A stretch of 7,852 nt of DNA from Devosia sp. (GCA_011322005.1 DROE01000010.1:1-7852); one strand, 5' to 3'; numbered from the stretch's first letter, positions 1-6,498 are shown. The notes: generated from the sequence alone by a model not told the origin. Numbers and translations: made by a program.

Positions 1-1
1 C

Positions 2-649
2 TCGGCCAAGGTAGACGAACTGGGTACCGCGGCCAAGGAGATCGGCAAGGTCACCGAAGCCATTACCGAGATCTCTGAGCAGACCAATCTGCTGGCGCTG
101 AACGCGACCATTGAAGCGGCCCGGGCCGGAGAGGCCGGCAAGGGCTTTGCGGTCGTTGCGGTTGAGGTCAGGCGGCTTGCGCAAAGCGCGGCCGCGGCTT
201 CAAATGAAGTCAAGGAACTTATTGAACAGAGCGCCGAAGAAGTGGAGCAGGGTACCGACCTGGTTGCGGTGGCGTCAAGGAAGCTCACTTCAATGATGGA
301 GGACGCAAAAGCCAATACCGGGATCATGGAACGGGTGGCGGCGGCCAGTCGGGCGCAGGCTTCCTCCATTGAAGAGATCAATGCGGCTATCCGGCAGATG
401 GATGAAATGACACAGCATAACGCTGCGCTTGTTGAACAGACAAACGCTGCGATTGAAAAAACCAACAATCAGGTCGCCGAACTGGACGGGATTGTGGATG
501 TATTCAAACTGGACAAAGCCGAGTTGCCGGCACCGGAGGGACATTCGCAATCGGGAAAAAATACCGCACCCGGTAAGGTGAGCGATGCTGCCAGGTCTTA
601 CCTCTCCCAGGGCAATGCTGCACTGGACAGCGACTGGTCCGAATTCTGA
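2..649 (+). CDS. Methyl-accepting chemotaxis protein, C-terminal part (5' end outside window)
   Basis: Open from the left edge with no start, so only the last 215 residues are visible; sensor, membrane and HAMP regions are missing. Residues about 24-60 are the highly conserved cytoplasmic hairpin tip of chemoreceptors, which contacts CheA and CheW: QTNLLALN, IEAARAGE, GKGFAVVA and EVRRLA are all present. The usual NAA reads NAT here (Thr36). The descending helix follows to about residue 165 and carries candidate methylation pairs of the form A/S-x-x-E-E/Q (Glu124-Glu125 in SSIEEINAA, Glu145-Gln146 in ALVEQTNAA). A flexible, Pro/Gly/Ser-containing linker of about 40 residues ends in DWSEF. This matches the xWxxF C-terminal pentapeptide that tethers the CheR methyltransferase (and CheB) in other bacteria. 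The role as a chemotaxis transducer is secure; the stimulus cannot be inferred. It converges with the - strand operon and ends 59 bases from the racemase stop. Confidence 0.97.
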   Translation, partial: SAKVDELGTAAKEIGKVTEAITEISEQTNLLALNATIEAARAGEAGKGFAVVAVEVRRLAQSAAAASNEVKELIEQSAEEVEQGTDLVAVASRKLTSMMEDAKANTGIMERVAAASRAQASSIEEINAAIRQMDEMTQHNAALVEQTNAAIEKTNNQVAELDGIVDVFKLDKAELPAPEGHSQSGKNTAPGKVSDAARSYLSQGNAALDSDWSEF

Positions 650-686
650 GCAGAACCTGTAAAGGGACAAAAGGTATCAGCAATCC

Positions 687-710
687 GGGTGTCGTTTGAC
701 ACTCCTGTTT
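687..710 (+). terminator. Possible terminator between convergent genes
   Basis: An inverted repeat lies 38 bases after the chemoreceptor stop. GGGTGTC (687-693) pairs with GACACTC (698-704) around a GTTT loop, giving 7 pairs including one G-T wobble. It is followed by the short T-containing stretch CTGTTT, so on the + strand it resembles a weak intrinsic terminator. On the - strand the hairpin comes directly after the racemase stop but has no T run. It could serve either transcript; folding energy was not computed. Confidence 0.42.
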
Positions 711-1395
711 ACTCCAGTGCCGCGGCAACCAGTGCCTTTGCGTGCAGTTCGGTGGTGTCATAGGTGGGTAATGGGCTGACGGCGTCGTCGATGAGCATGC
801 TAATTTCGGTGCACCCCAGAATAACGGCTTCCGCGCCTCTCAAGGCCAGATGCCTGATGGCGTCGATGTAGGTTTTTCTGGAAGTGTTGCGCACAATCCC
901 CCGGCACAGTTCTTCATAGATTATGGCATTGAGGTCGGTTATCCCGACCTGGGGAACCAGAGGCTCAAGCCCGACTTTTTCAAGTTCCACTGTATAAAAA
1001 TCCATCTCCAGCGTGAATTGTGTGCCCAGCAGGCCCACCGTTTTGAAACCATCTTCAATGAGGCGCTCTGCGGTGGGTCCGGCTATGTGGAGCAATGGCA
1101 CCGAGATGGCGTCTCTGATAGCCGGTGCAACCATGTGCATGGTGTTTGTGGCAATTCCAATGAGGTCGGCGCCGGACCTTTCCAGCCCCTTTGCCGCACT
1201 GCCCAGGATTTTACCGGCTTCCTGCCAGTTGCCAGCGGCCTGAAGGGCGGCGATGGGGGCAAAATCAACCGAATGGAGCAGGAGTGGGGCCGAGTGCAAA
1301 CCCCCGCGCAGCCGTTTGGCTTCAGAGTTGATGATGCGATAATAATGGGCGGTTGACTCCCAGCTCATGCCCCCGACAAGGCCAATGGTTTTCAT
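709..1395 (-). CDS. Aspartate/glutamate racemase family protein (YgeA-like)
   Basis: Predicted cytosolic, cofactor-independent amino-acid racemase of 228 residues, the usual family size. The N-terminus MKTIGLVGGMSWEST is the family signature. The two half-sites that normally carry the catalytic cysteine pair are at residues 81-87 (ATNTMH) and 191-196 (VILGCTE). The first cysteine is Thr83 and the second is Cys195. The same Thr/Cys asymmetry is known in E. coli YgeA, an L-aspartate/glutamate-specific racemase, so the enzyme is probably active but with unusual specificity. Substrate is not readable from sequence. The ATG at 1395 is chosen because the family motif begins there. It overlaps the rppH stop as ATGA and has only a weak GAG two bases upstream, suggesting translational coupling. 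The frame stays open to 1554, but that extension lies inside rppH and looks non-homologous. It is the last gene of the - strand series. Confidence 0.93.
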   Translation of the reverse strand: MKTIGLVGGMSWESTAHYYRIINSEAKRLRGGLHSAPLLLHSVDFAPIAALQAAGNWQEAGKILGSAAKGLERSGADLIGIATNTMHMVAPAIRDAISVPLLHIAGPTAERLIEDGFKTVGLLGTQFTLEMDFYTVELEKVGLEPLVPQVGITDLNAIIYEELCRGIVRNTSRKTYIDAIRHLALRGAEAVILGCTEISMLIDDAVSPLPTYDTTELHAKALVAAALE

Positions 1396-1976
1396 GGCTC
1401 TTGGGTCAGGTCCGAGGGTGGTTGTGACCGCGAAAATTCTCCGGAGCGTATTTTGTCCGGCAAGTCGGCGAACCAGTCGGCCAGTTGACGATAGACATCG
1501 CGCTTGAAGGGCACAATCAGCTTGGGCAGCTTGTGCAGTTTTTTCCAGCGCCAATCGGAAAACTCGGCCCGGTGCTTGCCCTTGGCCGGGTGCTCGATGT
1601 CAATTTCCTCATCATCGCCGGTGAAAAGCATGGCAAACCACATCTGGCGTTGTCCGCGAAACTTGTTGCGCTTCTTTTGCTCGGTTACCTCGTCGGGAAA
1701 ATCGTAAGCCAGCCAATCTTTTGCGGCAGCGAGAAGTTGTACAGAGGTAATGTTGGTCTCTTCGTAGAGTTCGCGAACAGCGGCTTCAAACGGATCCTCG
1801 CCGGGATCGATTCCCCCTTGGGGCATCTGCCAGGCCTGGTCCGACCCCAAGCGCGGCATATGTTTGCGTCTGCCCACAAATACCTTGCCCTTTCTGTTGA
1901 ACAGAGCAACCCCTGCGCACGCACGATAGGGCAGGTGCGTTCGAGACGGGCTGGCCATTGATGCGCCCTTGCCCAT
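1392..1976 (-). CDS. rppH: RNA pyrophosphohydrolase RppH (Nudix hydrolase)
   Basis: Removes pyrophosphate from 5'-triphosphorylated RNA, exposing a monophosphate that triggers RNase E-type decay; family members (including Bartonella IalA) also cleave dinucleoside polyphosphates. The 194-residue product carries LPYRACAGV near the start, WQMPQGGI at 49-56, and the Nudix box at about 54-76 (GGIDPGED, then VRELYEETNI). The metal-binding REL-EE core is intact, but the consensus Gly near the box end is Asn75. FRGQRQMWF, AEFSDWRW and KLIVPFKRDVY are typical RppH segments. The last 20 or so residues are a polar tail. The start is uncertain. ATG at 1976 overlaps the upstream stop as TGATG but has no Shine-Dalgarno. 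ATG at 1958 (Met7) has AAGGG seven bases upstream and would give 188 residues. The 3' end overlaps the racemase start by four bases. Confidence 0.96.
   Translation of the reverse strand: MGKGASMASPSRTHLPYRACAGVALFNRKGKVFVGRRKHMPRLGSDQAWQMPQGGIDPGEDPFEAAVRELYEETNITSVQLLAAAKDWLAYDFPDEVTEQKKRNKFRGQRQMWFAMLFTGDDEEIDIEHPAKGKHRAEFSDWRWKKLHKLPKLIVPFKRDVYRQLADWFADLPDKIRSGEFSRSQPPSDLTQEP
1966..1970 (-). promoter_or_regulatory. Candidate ribosome binding site for the shorter rppH start
   Basis: Read on the - strand, AAGGG lies seven bases before the ATG at 1958. This is a better Shine-Dalgarno match than anything before the ATG at 1976, so it favours initiation at Met7 of rppH. Coupling through the TGATG overlap would instead favour the longer form. 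Confidence 0.4.
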
Positions 1977-3148
1977 CAGGAGCCAGACTTCATCAGGGCA
2001 CTGGCGGGAACCAGTTCCATGCCCCGCTCTTCAAGGCCGGCGGCCCAGCTTTTCAAAGTCGATATGGAAACGGGCAAGGCCGAAATAACGCCAAGGGCGC
2101 TGCCGTCTCTGGCCGCTGTCTGTTCGAGTTGTTCGAGCGCCTGCAATATGGCGGGCCTTGAGGGATTGGTGTCGAGCCTTATGCTGGCCCGAGAGTAGGG
2201 CACCTGATTTGCCTGAGCCAGCTGGCGGGTAAGCGAGCGGTTGGAACTGCCGTCATCCACAAAGCCAAGGCCTCGTGCGCCCAGCTCTTCCATCACTGGC
2301 CCCAGGTCGGCGGCGGAAGATGTGAAACGCGCACCCTGATAGTTTATCAGGCCCACATAGCCACCTATCTGGGCCATGACCCAGGTCAGGTGATCAAGGT
2401 TGGCGCGGGCGGTCTGGTTGGTCAACAAGGTACGCGGGCCGGGGTCGGAGTTGGGATAGTCGAAGGGTTCCATGGGCACCTCAACCAGCAATTCATGTCC
2501 ACCGGCACGGGCGGCGGCGGCGGTGCGCGCCAGTGTTCGCCCGTGGGGGGCAAAAGCAAGGGTAACATTGTCAGGAAGCTCGGCAATTGCACTAAGAGTA
2601 CCTGCTTCATTCAGGCCCAGGCCGGTAACAATGATGGCAATGAGCGGTTTGCCGCCGGCCGCTTCCGGCCCGATGGAAGCACGGGCATACGCGGAAAAAG
2701 GAGTACGCCCCTGCTGGCTGATTCGCGGAATCACTCCATACTGGGTCTGCTCGCTCAGGTCTGGCAGGGTGCCGAATTCATCAGGCTGAAAGCCGGGCTG
2801 TTCTGCCTGCCCGGTGGGTGTTACATCCTGCGGGGCAGCGTCTGGTGTTTCCTGTTCAAGGGCCGGGGGTTCCGCGGACTGACTATCGGACGTGAGACCC
2901 GGGGAGGTACCCACACGCTCCGCAAGCGGGTTGGTGTTGATTTCGATACTGATGGGAACCTCGGCCACGGGGCGACCACCATCGGGGTCGTCAACCAGCA
3001 TGACCCGGGCAAGGGGAACCGCCAGTGCCAGAATCAGCAATCCGACCGTGATGCGCCCAAGGGGCAGACGGGCCAGATCAACGGAGAATCCGGGAAAGGT
3101 GCGTTTGGGCTTTTTTTTGCCCAGAGGTGCGCTCAGGTCGTCGGCCAT
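1976..3148 (-). CDS. Divergent polysaccharide deacetylase family protein (DUF610, YibQ-like), membrane anchored
   Basis: A 390-residue inner-membrane protein with a large periplasmic domain. Residues 1-27 are short and basic (KKKPKR). Residues about 31-52 form one membrane segment (VGLLILALAVPLA). Residues about 53-165 are a low-complexity linker rich in Pro, Glu, Gln and Asp. The DUF610 domain spans about 168-386, recognised by LPDNVTLAFAPHG, GHELLVEVPMEPFDYP, DPGPRTLL, GYVGLINYQGARFT and a C-terminal LVPASAL. The family belongs to the NodB-like deacetylase superfamily, but two metal-site positions look changed. The usual DD after the first strand is Thr175-Gly176 (IIVTGLG), and the usual NH of NHMGSRFT is Asn269-Tyr270. 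Enzymatic activity is therefore doubtful, and a structural or binding role in the envelope is an inference. GGA lies eight bases before the ATG. It sits 70 bases after ctpA, and its stop overlaps the rppH start. Confidence 0.92.
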   Translation of the reverse strand: MADDLSAPLGKKKPKRTFPGFSVDLARLPLGRITVGLLILALAVPLARVMLVDDPDGGRPVAEVPISIEINTNPLAERVGTSPGLTSDSQSAEPPALEQETPDAAPQDVTPTGQAEQPGFQPDEFGTLPDLSEQTQYGVIPRISQQGRTPFSAYARASIGPEAAGGKPLIAIIVTGLGLNEAGTLSAIAELPDNVTLAFAPHGRTLARTAAAARAGGHELLVEVPMEPFDYPNSDPGPRTLLTNQTARANLDHLTWVMAQIGGYVGLINYQGARFTSSAADLGPVMEELGARGLGFVDDGSSNRSLTRQLAQANQVPYSRASIRLDTNPSRPAILQALEQLEQTAARDGSALGVISALPVSISTLKSWAAGLEERGMELVPASALMKSGS

Positions 3149-3170
3149 GGGTCTTATCCGTCACGATAGC

Positions 3171-3185
3171 CGGGGATTTGCCCCG
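3171..3185. repeat. Short palindrome between ctpA and the yibQ-like gene
   Basis: CGGGG (3171-3175) and CCCCG (3181-3185) form a perfect 5-bp inverted repeat around ATTTG, in the 70-base gap 23 bases before the yibQ-like start. There is no T run on either side, so it is not a convincing terminator. A weak mRNA hairpin or chance are both possible. Confidence 0.25.
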
Positions 3186-3218
3186 AATCAGCAGATTAAC
3201 AAGGCTTGTAGCACATGA

Positions 3219-4565
3219 TCACTCGTTCTGATCAGGGGGATAGGCTTCATTGACCTCGTCACCCAATATCAGGTCGATTGCATAGTTGAGCTGGGTGTCA
3301 AGGGACCGGTCCGTGGGCACATAAACAGATGAACCGCGGGTTGCTTCCTGCTCGCTGCCACCTCCTATCTGTCCGGCCAGAGCCGCCTCGCCGATAATTT
3401 CATCGCGCCCCTCGAATTCTTTGGGCACGTCCTGAAAGATCTCAATATCGGGCTGGATGCCACTGGCCTGAATAGAGCGGTTGGACGGAGTATAGTAGCG
3501 CGCAGTGGTCAGGCGCATGGCGCCGTTGGGACCAAGAGAAATTATGTTCTGCACCGACCCCTTGCCAAAAGAGCGGGTGCCGACCAGTACCGCGCGCTTC
3601 TGGTCCTGAAGCGCACCGGCAAGAATCTCGGAAGCCGAGGCCGAGCCGCCATTGATCAGAACGATCAAAGGCACATCGGCGACAAGCCGGTCCAGATCGT
3701 CGGGAACAGCATCATAGCGGCTGCTCTCAAACTCGGTGCGGCCGCGGGTGAGCACGATCGCACCGCGGGAGAGAAAGGCGTCAGCAACAAAAACCGCCTG
3801 ATCAACCAGGCCGCCCGGGTTGTTGCGCAAATCAAGAATGAGCCCCTTGGGCAATTCGCCATCGCGTTCCTCAATCATGTCCTTTATTGCGCTTTCAACA
3901 CCGGTATAGGCCTGCTCTGAAAACCGGTCCAGACGCATGATGCCAATGTCGCGATCCAGAATCCAGCGAACTGCGCGCAAGGGGATTACGTCACGTTCCA
4001 GTACAACGTCGAACGGGTCGTCAACACCTTCACGGACCACGGTCACGGTGATGGGAGTGCCGACCAGACCGCGCATCATGCCGATTGCTTCGTCCATGCT
4101 CTTGCCCAGAACCGGTTCGCCATCGAGTTTGATGAGGTAGTCGTTGGCCAAAAGACCATTGCGCTCGGCGGGTGTGTCAGGAATGGGAGAGACAACCTTG
4201 ACGATGCCCTCTTCCATCGTGACTTCTATGCCAAGCCCGCCAAACTCCCCCGAGGTGTCCTGGCGCACCTCGGTATAACTCTCGGGGGAGAGGTAACCTG
4301 AATGAGGGTCGAGCGAGGTGAGCATGCCATCAATGGCTGCCTGAATAAGCTCGCGTTCGTTGGGTACATCCACATACTCCTCTCTTATCCGGTCGAACAC
4401 GTCGCCAAACAATTGAAGCTGCTCAAGGACCTCCTGGGAGGACAGTGCAACTTCGTCTTCCTCCGGCGCGCCTTCTTGGGCCTGCAGGGCAAAGGTTCCC
4501 GAGGTGACCATCAGCGCGGCGAGGCAGACTGAACGCAGGGAATTGGTCGGGCTTGGGAAACGCAT
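3219..4565 (-). CDS. ctpA: Carboxy-terminal processing protease, S41 family
   Basis: A secreted serine protease of 448 residues that recognises C-terminal tails of periplasmic proteins. The first 29 residues look like a signal peptide: an Arg-containing start, the hydrophobic run CLAALMVTSGTFA, and cleavage after ALQA. A PDZ domain covers about residues 106-192 (GEFGGLGIEV, then SPIPDTPAERNGL, typical of tail binding). The protease domain follows, with LILDLRNNPGGLV at about 242-254. The Ser-Lys dyad is complete: Ser310 in NGGSASASE and Lys335 in SFGKGSVQ, with the family's 25-residue spacing. The ATG at 4565 is chosen because it gives the signal peptide and starts 7 bases after the envC stop, with GGA ten bases upstream. 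A GTG at 4619 would add 18 Arg-rich residues and overlap envC. Related Prc/CtpA proteases control peptidoglycan hydrolases in other bacteria, which fits the envC and yibQ neighbours. Confidence 0.97.
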   Translation of the reverse strand: MRFPSPTNSLRSVCLAALMVTSGTFALQAQEGAPEEDEVALSSQEVLEQLQLFGDVFDRIREEYVDVPNERELIQAAIDGMLTSLDPHSGYLSPESYTEVRQDTSGEFGGLGIEVTMEEGIVKVVSPIPDTPAERNGLLANDYLIKLDGEPVLGKSMDEAIGMMRGLVGTPITVTVVREGVDDPFDVVLERDVIPLRAVRWILDRDIGIMRLDRFSEQAYTGVESAIKDMIEERDGELPKGLILDLRNNPGGLVDQAVFVADAFLSRGAIVLTRGRTEFESSRYDAVPDDLDRLVADVPLIVLINGGSASASEILAGALQDQKRAVLVGTRSFGKGSVQNIISLGPNGAMRLTTARYYTPSNRSIQASGIQPDIEIFQDVPKEFEGRDEIIGEAALAGQIGGGSEQEATRGSSVYVPTDRSLDTQLNYAIDLILGDEVNEAYPPDQNE

Positions 4566-4572
4566 GGTGGTT

Positions 4573-5916
4573 CTATCCGCTCTGGGTCTGAGACGCCGTT
4601 TGTGTTGGGGGCGTTGCACCGGCCCACCATGGGGCGGGGTCCAGGGGCACGTCCTGATTTCTAATTTCTATATAAAGTGTTGGCCGGGAGACGCCAGCGC
4701 TTGTTGTCACGGTTTGGCCAATTGTTCGTGAACCCATTGTGCCCACCGGTTCGCCCATAAGTACGAATTGACCAAGCTCCACCGTTGCTGTCTCCAGTCC
4801 TGCCAGCAATATCGTGTGGCCCTGGCCGGGATTGATAATGATGATTTGGCCGTAATTAAGGTAGGGGCCCTTGTACATCACCCAGCCATCGACAGGGGCC
4901 ACGACTTGGGCTTGCGCGCGGGTAACGATGGAAACGCCCTGCGCGATGCTGCCAAAACCGTCATTCTCACCAAAATCCATTACGACGACTCCGGCGGCGG
5001 GGATGACCATATATCCCTTGGCGGAAGTAAAAGGAATGGCAGGGCTGGTGCGCTCGGTATTGGCCAGCGCCAGTTCTATGGTTTCGCGGGGCAGTTGGGG
5101 CACTGGGCTCGCGCCATCGGCGGTCTCGGCTGCAGCGGCAGCTTCGGTGACTGCAGAAATACGCTCCTTTAGAGTAGCAGTAAGCTGGTTGAGGGAGGTG
5201 GCTTCGGCCGCCAGCGCTTCGGCTTCGCGCTCCTGGGCTTCAAGTTCTGCCGAAACTATGACGACGCCGCGCTTGCGCGCTTCGATGAGGGTGGCGATGC
5301 GCAACTGTTCTTCCAGCAGGGTGGAGAGGCGGGCGGTAAGCTGATTTTTTTCCTCCAGCACCTGCTGCTTCAATTCAGAGAGCCGGTTCAAATCGGCGAT
5401 TACCGCATCGGCTCTTGAGCGCAGCTGGGGCAGGATTTCAGCCAGAAGGGAAGCGGTGCGGGCGGAGTTGAGCGCGTCCGAGGGGTTGATGATCAATGCG
5501 GGGGGCGGGTTTTTGGAGATGCGCTGCAGGGCGGCCAGCAGGCTGGCGATATTGGTGTCGGCGCTTTCAAGGCGGGCGCGGATTTCGCGTTCATCCCCGA
5601 GCAGACCGGTAAGATTTTCTTCCATGATGCCAACCTCGATTTCGGTGAGCTTTACGCGCTGGGCGGCAGCAATCAGTTCGGCATTCTGGCGGGTGCGGTC
5701 GCCTTCCATCTCGGCGATTTCCCTGGCGAGCTCTTCGCGTTTTTCGCTCGAAAGGCTAATGGCCGCCTGAATTTCAGCCAGTTCGCGCTCAGCCTGGGCG
5801 GCGGCCTGGTGGCTGGAGGTCTGGGCCATGAGCGGGGTAACCAGAAGAGCCGGGATGCCAAGGCTGAGAAACAGGGCGAGGGCAAGGCAGCGGGCGCGTC
5901 TTTTCGGTGGGCTCAT
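4573..5916 (-). CDS. envC: EnvC-like murein hydrolase activator (coiled coil plus degenerate LytM/M23 domain)
   Basis: A 447-residue periplasmic factor. Residues 1-31 are a signal peptide (basic PKRRAR, hydrophobic LALALFLSLGIPALLV, cleavage near LMA). Residues about 35-260 are predominantly heptad-like coiled coil rich in Glu, Ala, Leu and Arg. A linker leads to a LytM/M23 domain at about 297-432. Metal ligands expected in an active peptidase are absent: the first HxGxD reads AQGVS (325-329), the central HxH region reads ILLAG, and HLHFE reads LYIEI (414-418). This matches E. coli EnvC, which does not cut peptidoglycan but activates amidases for septal splitting; PTLYIEIRNQ and DPAPWW align well with the EnvC C-terminus. 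In Caulobacter the comparable EnvC-like protein is LdpF. No clear Shine-Dalgarno precedes the ATG. It lies 89 bases after rlmH, and ctpA follows 7 bases later. The domain call is firm; the amidase partner is not in the window. Confidence 0.95.
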   Translation of the reverse strand: MSPPKRRARCLALALFLSLGIPALLVTPLMAQTSSHQAAAQAERELAEIQAAISLSSEKREELAREIAEMEGDRTRQNAELIAAAQRVKLTEIEVGIMEENLTGLLGDEREIRARLESADTNIASLLAALQRISKNPPPALIINPSDALNSARTASLLAEILPQLRSRADAVIADLNRLSELKQQVLEEKNQLTARLSTLLEEQLRIATLIEARKRGVVIVSAELEAQEREAEALAAEATSLNQLTATLKERISAVTEAAAAAETADGASPVPQLPRETIELALANTERTSPAIPFTSAKGYMVIPAAGVVVMDFGENDGFGSIAQGVSIVTRAQAQVVAPVDGWVMYKGPYLNYGQIIIINPGQGHTILLAGLETATVELGQFVLMGEPVGTMGSRTIGQTVTTSAGVSRPTLYIEIRNQDVPLDPAPWWAGATPPTQTASQTQSG

Positions 5917-5976
5917 GGAAAAGGTTCATCTGTGAAGCGGCGAATCAGGACGGCTAATGCAAGTTGGCGGCGATAA

Positions 5977-6008
5977 TAGGGCAGTTCGGGCCAATGGGCC
6001 ACGCCCTA
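5977..6008 (-). other. Nested hairpin over the rlmH stop codon
   Basis: Read on the - strand, TAGGGC and GCCCTA (6003-6008 and 5977-5982) form a perfect 6-bp outer stem. GGCC and GGCC (5997-6000 and 5989-5992) form an inner 4-bp stem around CATT. The rlmH stop TAG is the first three bases of the outer arm. Only TTATC follows, not a real T tract, so a strong intrinsic terminator is unlikely. It could be an attenuator, an mRNA processing or stability element, or chance in GC-rich DNA. Confidence 0.35.
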
Positions 6009-6488
6009 ACTTCGGTGATAGGGGTGTCCGGCAAGAATGGTGGTTGCGCGGTAGAGTTGTTCGGCCAGCATGATGCGCACCAGCTGGTGGGGCCAGGTAA
6101 GGGGGGAAAAACTCAGCACATGAGCAGCGCTGCTGCGAACGCTTTCAGCCAACCCGTCGGGGCCCCCGATGACAAAACCGAGATGGCCTGTGCCCTGTTC
6201 ACTCAGGCGGGCGATGTTTAGAGCAAATTTTTCACTGGTCCAGTTGGAGCCGGCTTCATCAAGTGCAATCAGGCTGGCACCTGTTGGCAGGGTACCAAGG
6301 ATGGCTTTTGCTTCCTCGGATTTGCGCAAAGGCGCGGTGTTTTTTCGGGATTCGGAAAACTCGCTGACTTCAAAGCCCTGCCAGCCGATGGCGGGGCCGG
6401 AGGCGCGGCAGCGCTTCAGATAGCGCTCGACCAGTTCACGTTCGGGCCCTGATTTCATGCGGCCAATGGCGATGACGGACAGGCGCAT
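6006..6488 (-). CDS. rlmH: 23S rRNA (pseudouridine1915-N3)-methyltransferase RlmH
   Basis: Methylates N3 of pseudouridine 1915 (E. coli numbering) in helix 69 of 23S rRNA on the assembled ribosome, using S-adenosylmethionine. At 160 residues it is full length against the 155-residue E. coli enzyme. It is a single SPOUT (knotted) domain. Visible hallmarks are MRLSVIAIGRMKSGPE at the start, LIALDEAGSNWTSE at 73-86, the SAM-binding FVIGGPDGL at 105-113, and the C-terminal knot LSFSPLTWPHQLVR with LYRATTILAGHPYHR at 145-159. The ATG is 8 bases after the rsfS stop; an AGGG Shine-Dalgarno lies six bases upstream, partly inside that stop codon, so the two genes are tightly linked. Both act on the large ribosomal subunit. 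The identification is secure. Confidence 0.98.
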   Translation of the reverse strand: MRLSVIAIGRMKSGPERELVERYLKRCRASGPAIGWQGFEVSEFSESRKNTAPLRKSEEAKAILGTLPTGASLIALDEAGSNWTSEKFALNIARLSEQGTGHLGFVIGGPDGLAESVRSSAAHVLSFSPLTWPHQLVRIMLAEQLYRATTILAGHPYHRS

Positions 6489-6494
6489 TTGTTG

Positions 6495-6498
6495 CCCT
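6495..6498 (-). promoter_or_regulatory. Ribosome binding site of rlmH embedded in the rsfS stop
   Basis: AGGG lies six bases before the rlmH ATG and shares its first two bases with the rsfS TAG stop codon. A ribosome terminating on rsfS therefore covers the rlmH initiation region, which would support coupled expression. Confidence 0.55.

Noticed and set aside
111..296. 61-codon open frame inside the chemoreceptor region
   Set aside because: It overlaps the conserved hairpin-tip coding sequence in another frame and gives an Arg/Pro-rich peptide without family resemblance.
850..1356. 168-codon open frame on the + strand opposite the racemase gene
   Set aside because: Antisense to a complete racemase with catalytic motifs; the translation resembles no family I know.
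1396..1554. Upstream in-frame extension of the racemase by 53 residues
   Set aside because: The extension lies inside rppH in another frame and precedes the conserved MKTIGLVGGM start; the ATGA overlap gives a better start.
2390..3169. 259-codon open frame on the + strand opposite the yibQ-like gene
   Set aside because: It is wholly antisense to a gene with clear family motifs, its translation is Gly/Arg/Gln-rich and low in recognisable structure, and long antisense frames are expected in GC-rich DNA.
4566..4619. Longer ctpA form beginning at GTG 4619
   Set aside because: It would place an Arg-rich 18-residue segment before a clear signal peptide and overlap envC, while the ATG at 4565 sits 7 bases after the envC stop.
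4871..5344. 157-codon Ser/Ala/Arg-rich open frame on the + strand opposite envC
   Set aside because: The composition mirrors the coiled-coil codons of envC read backwards, and no independent coding signal is visible.
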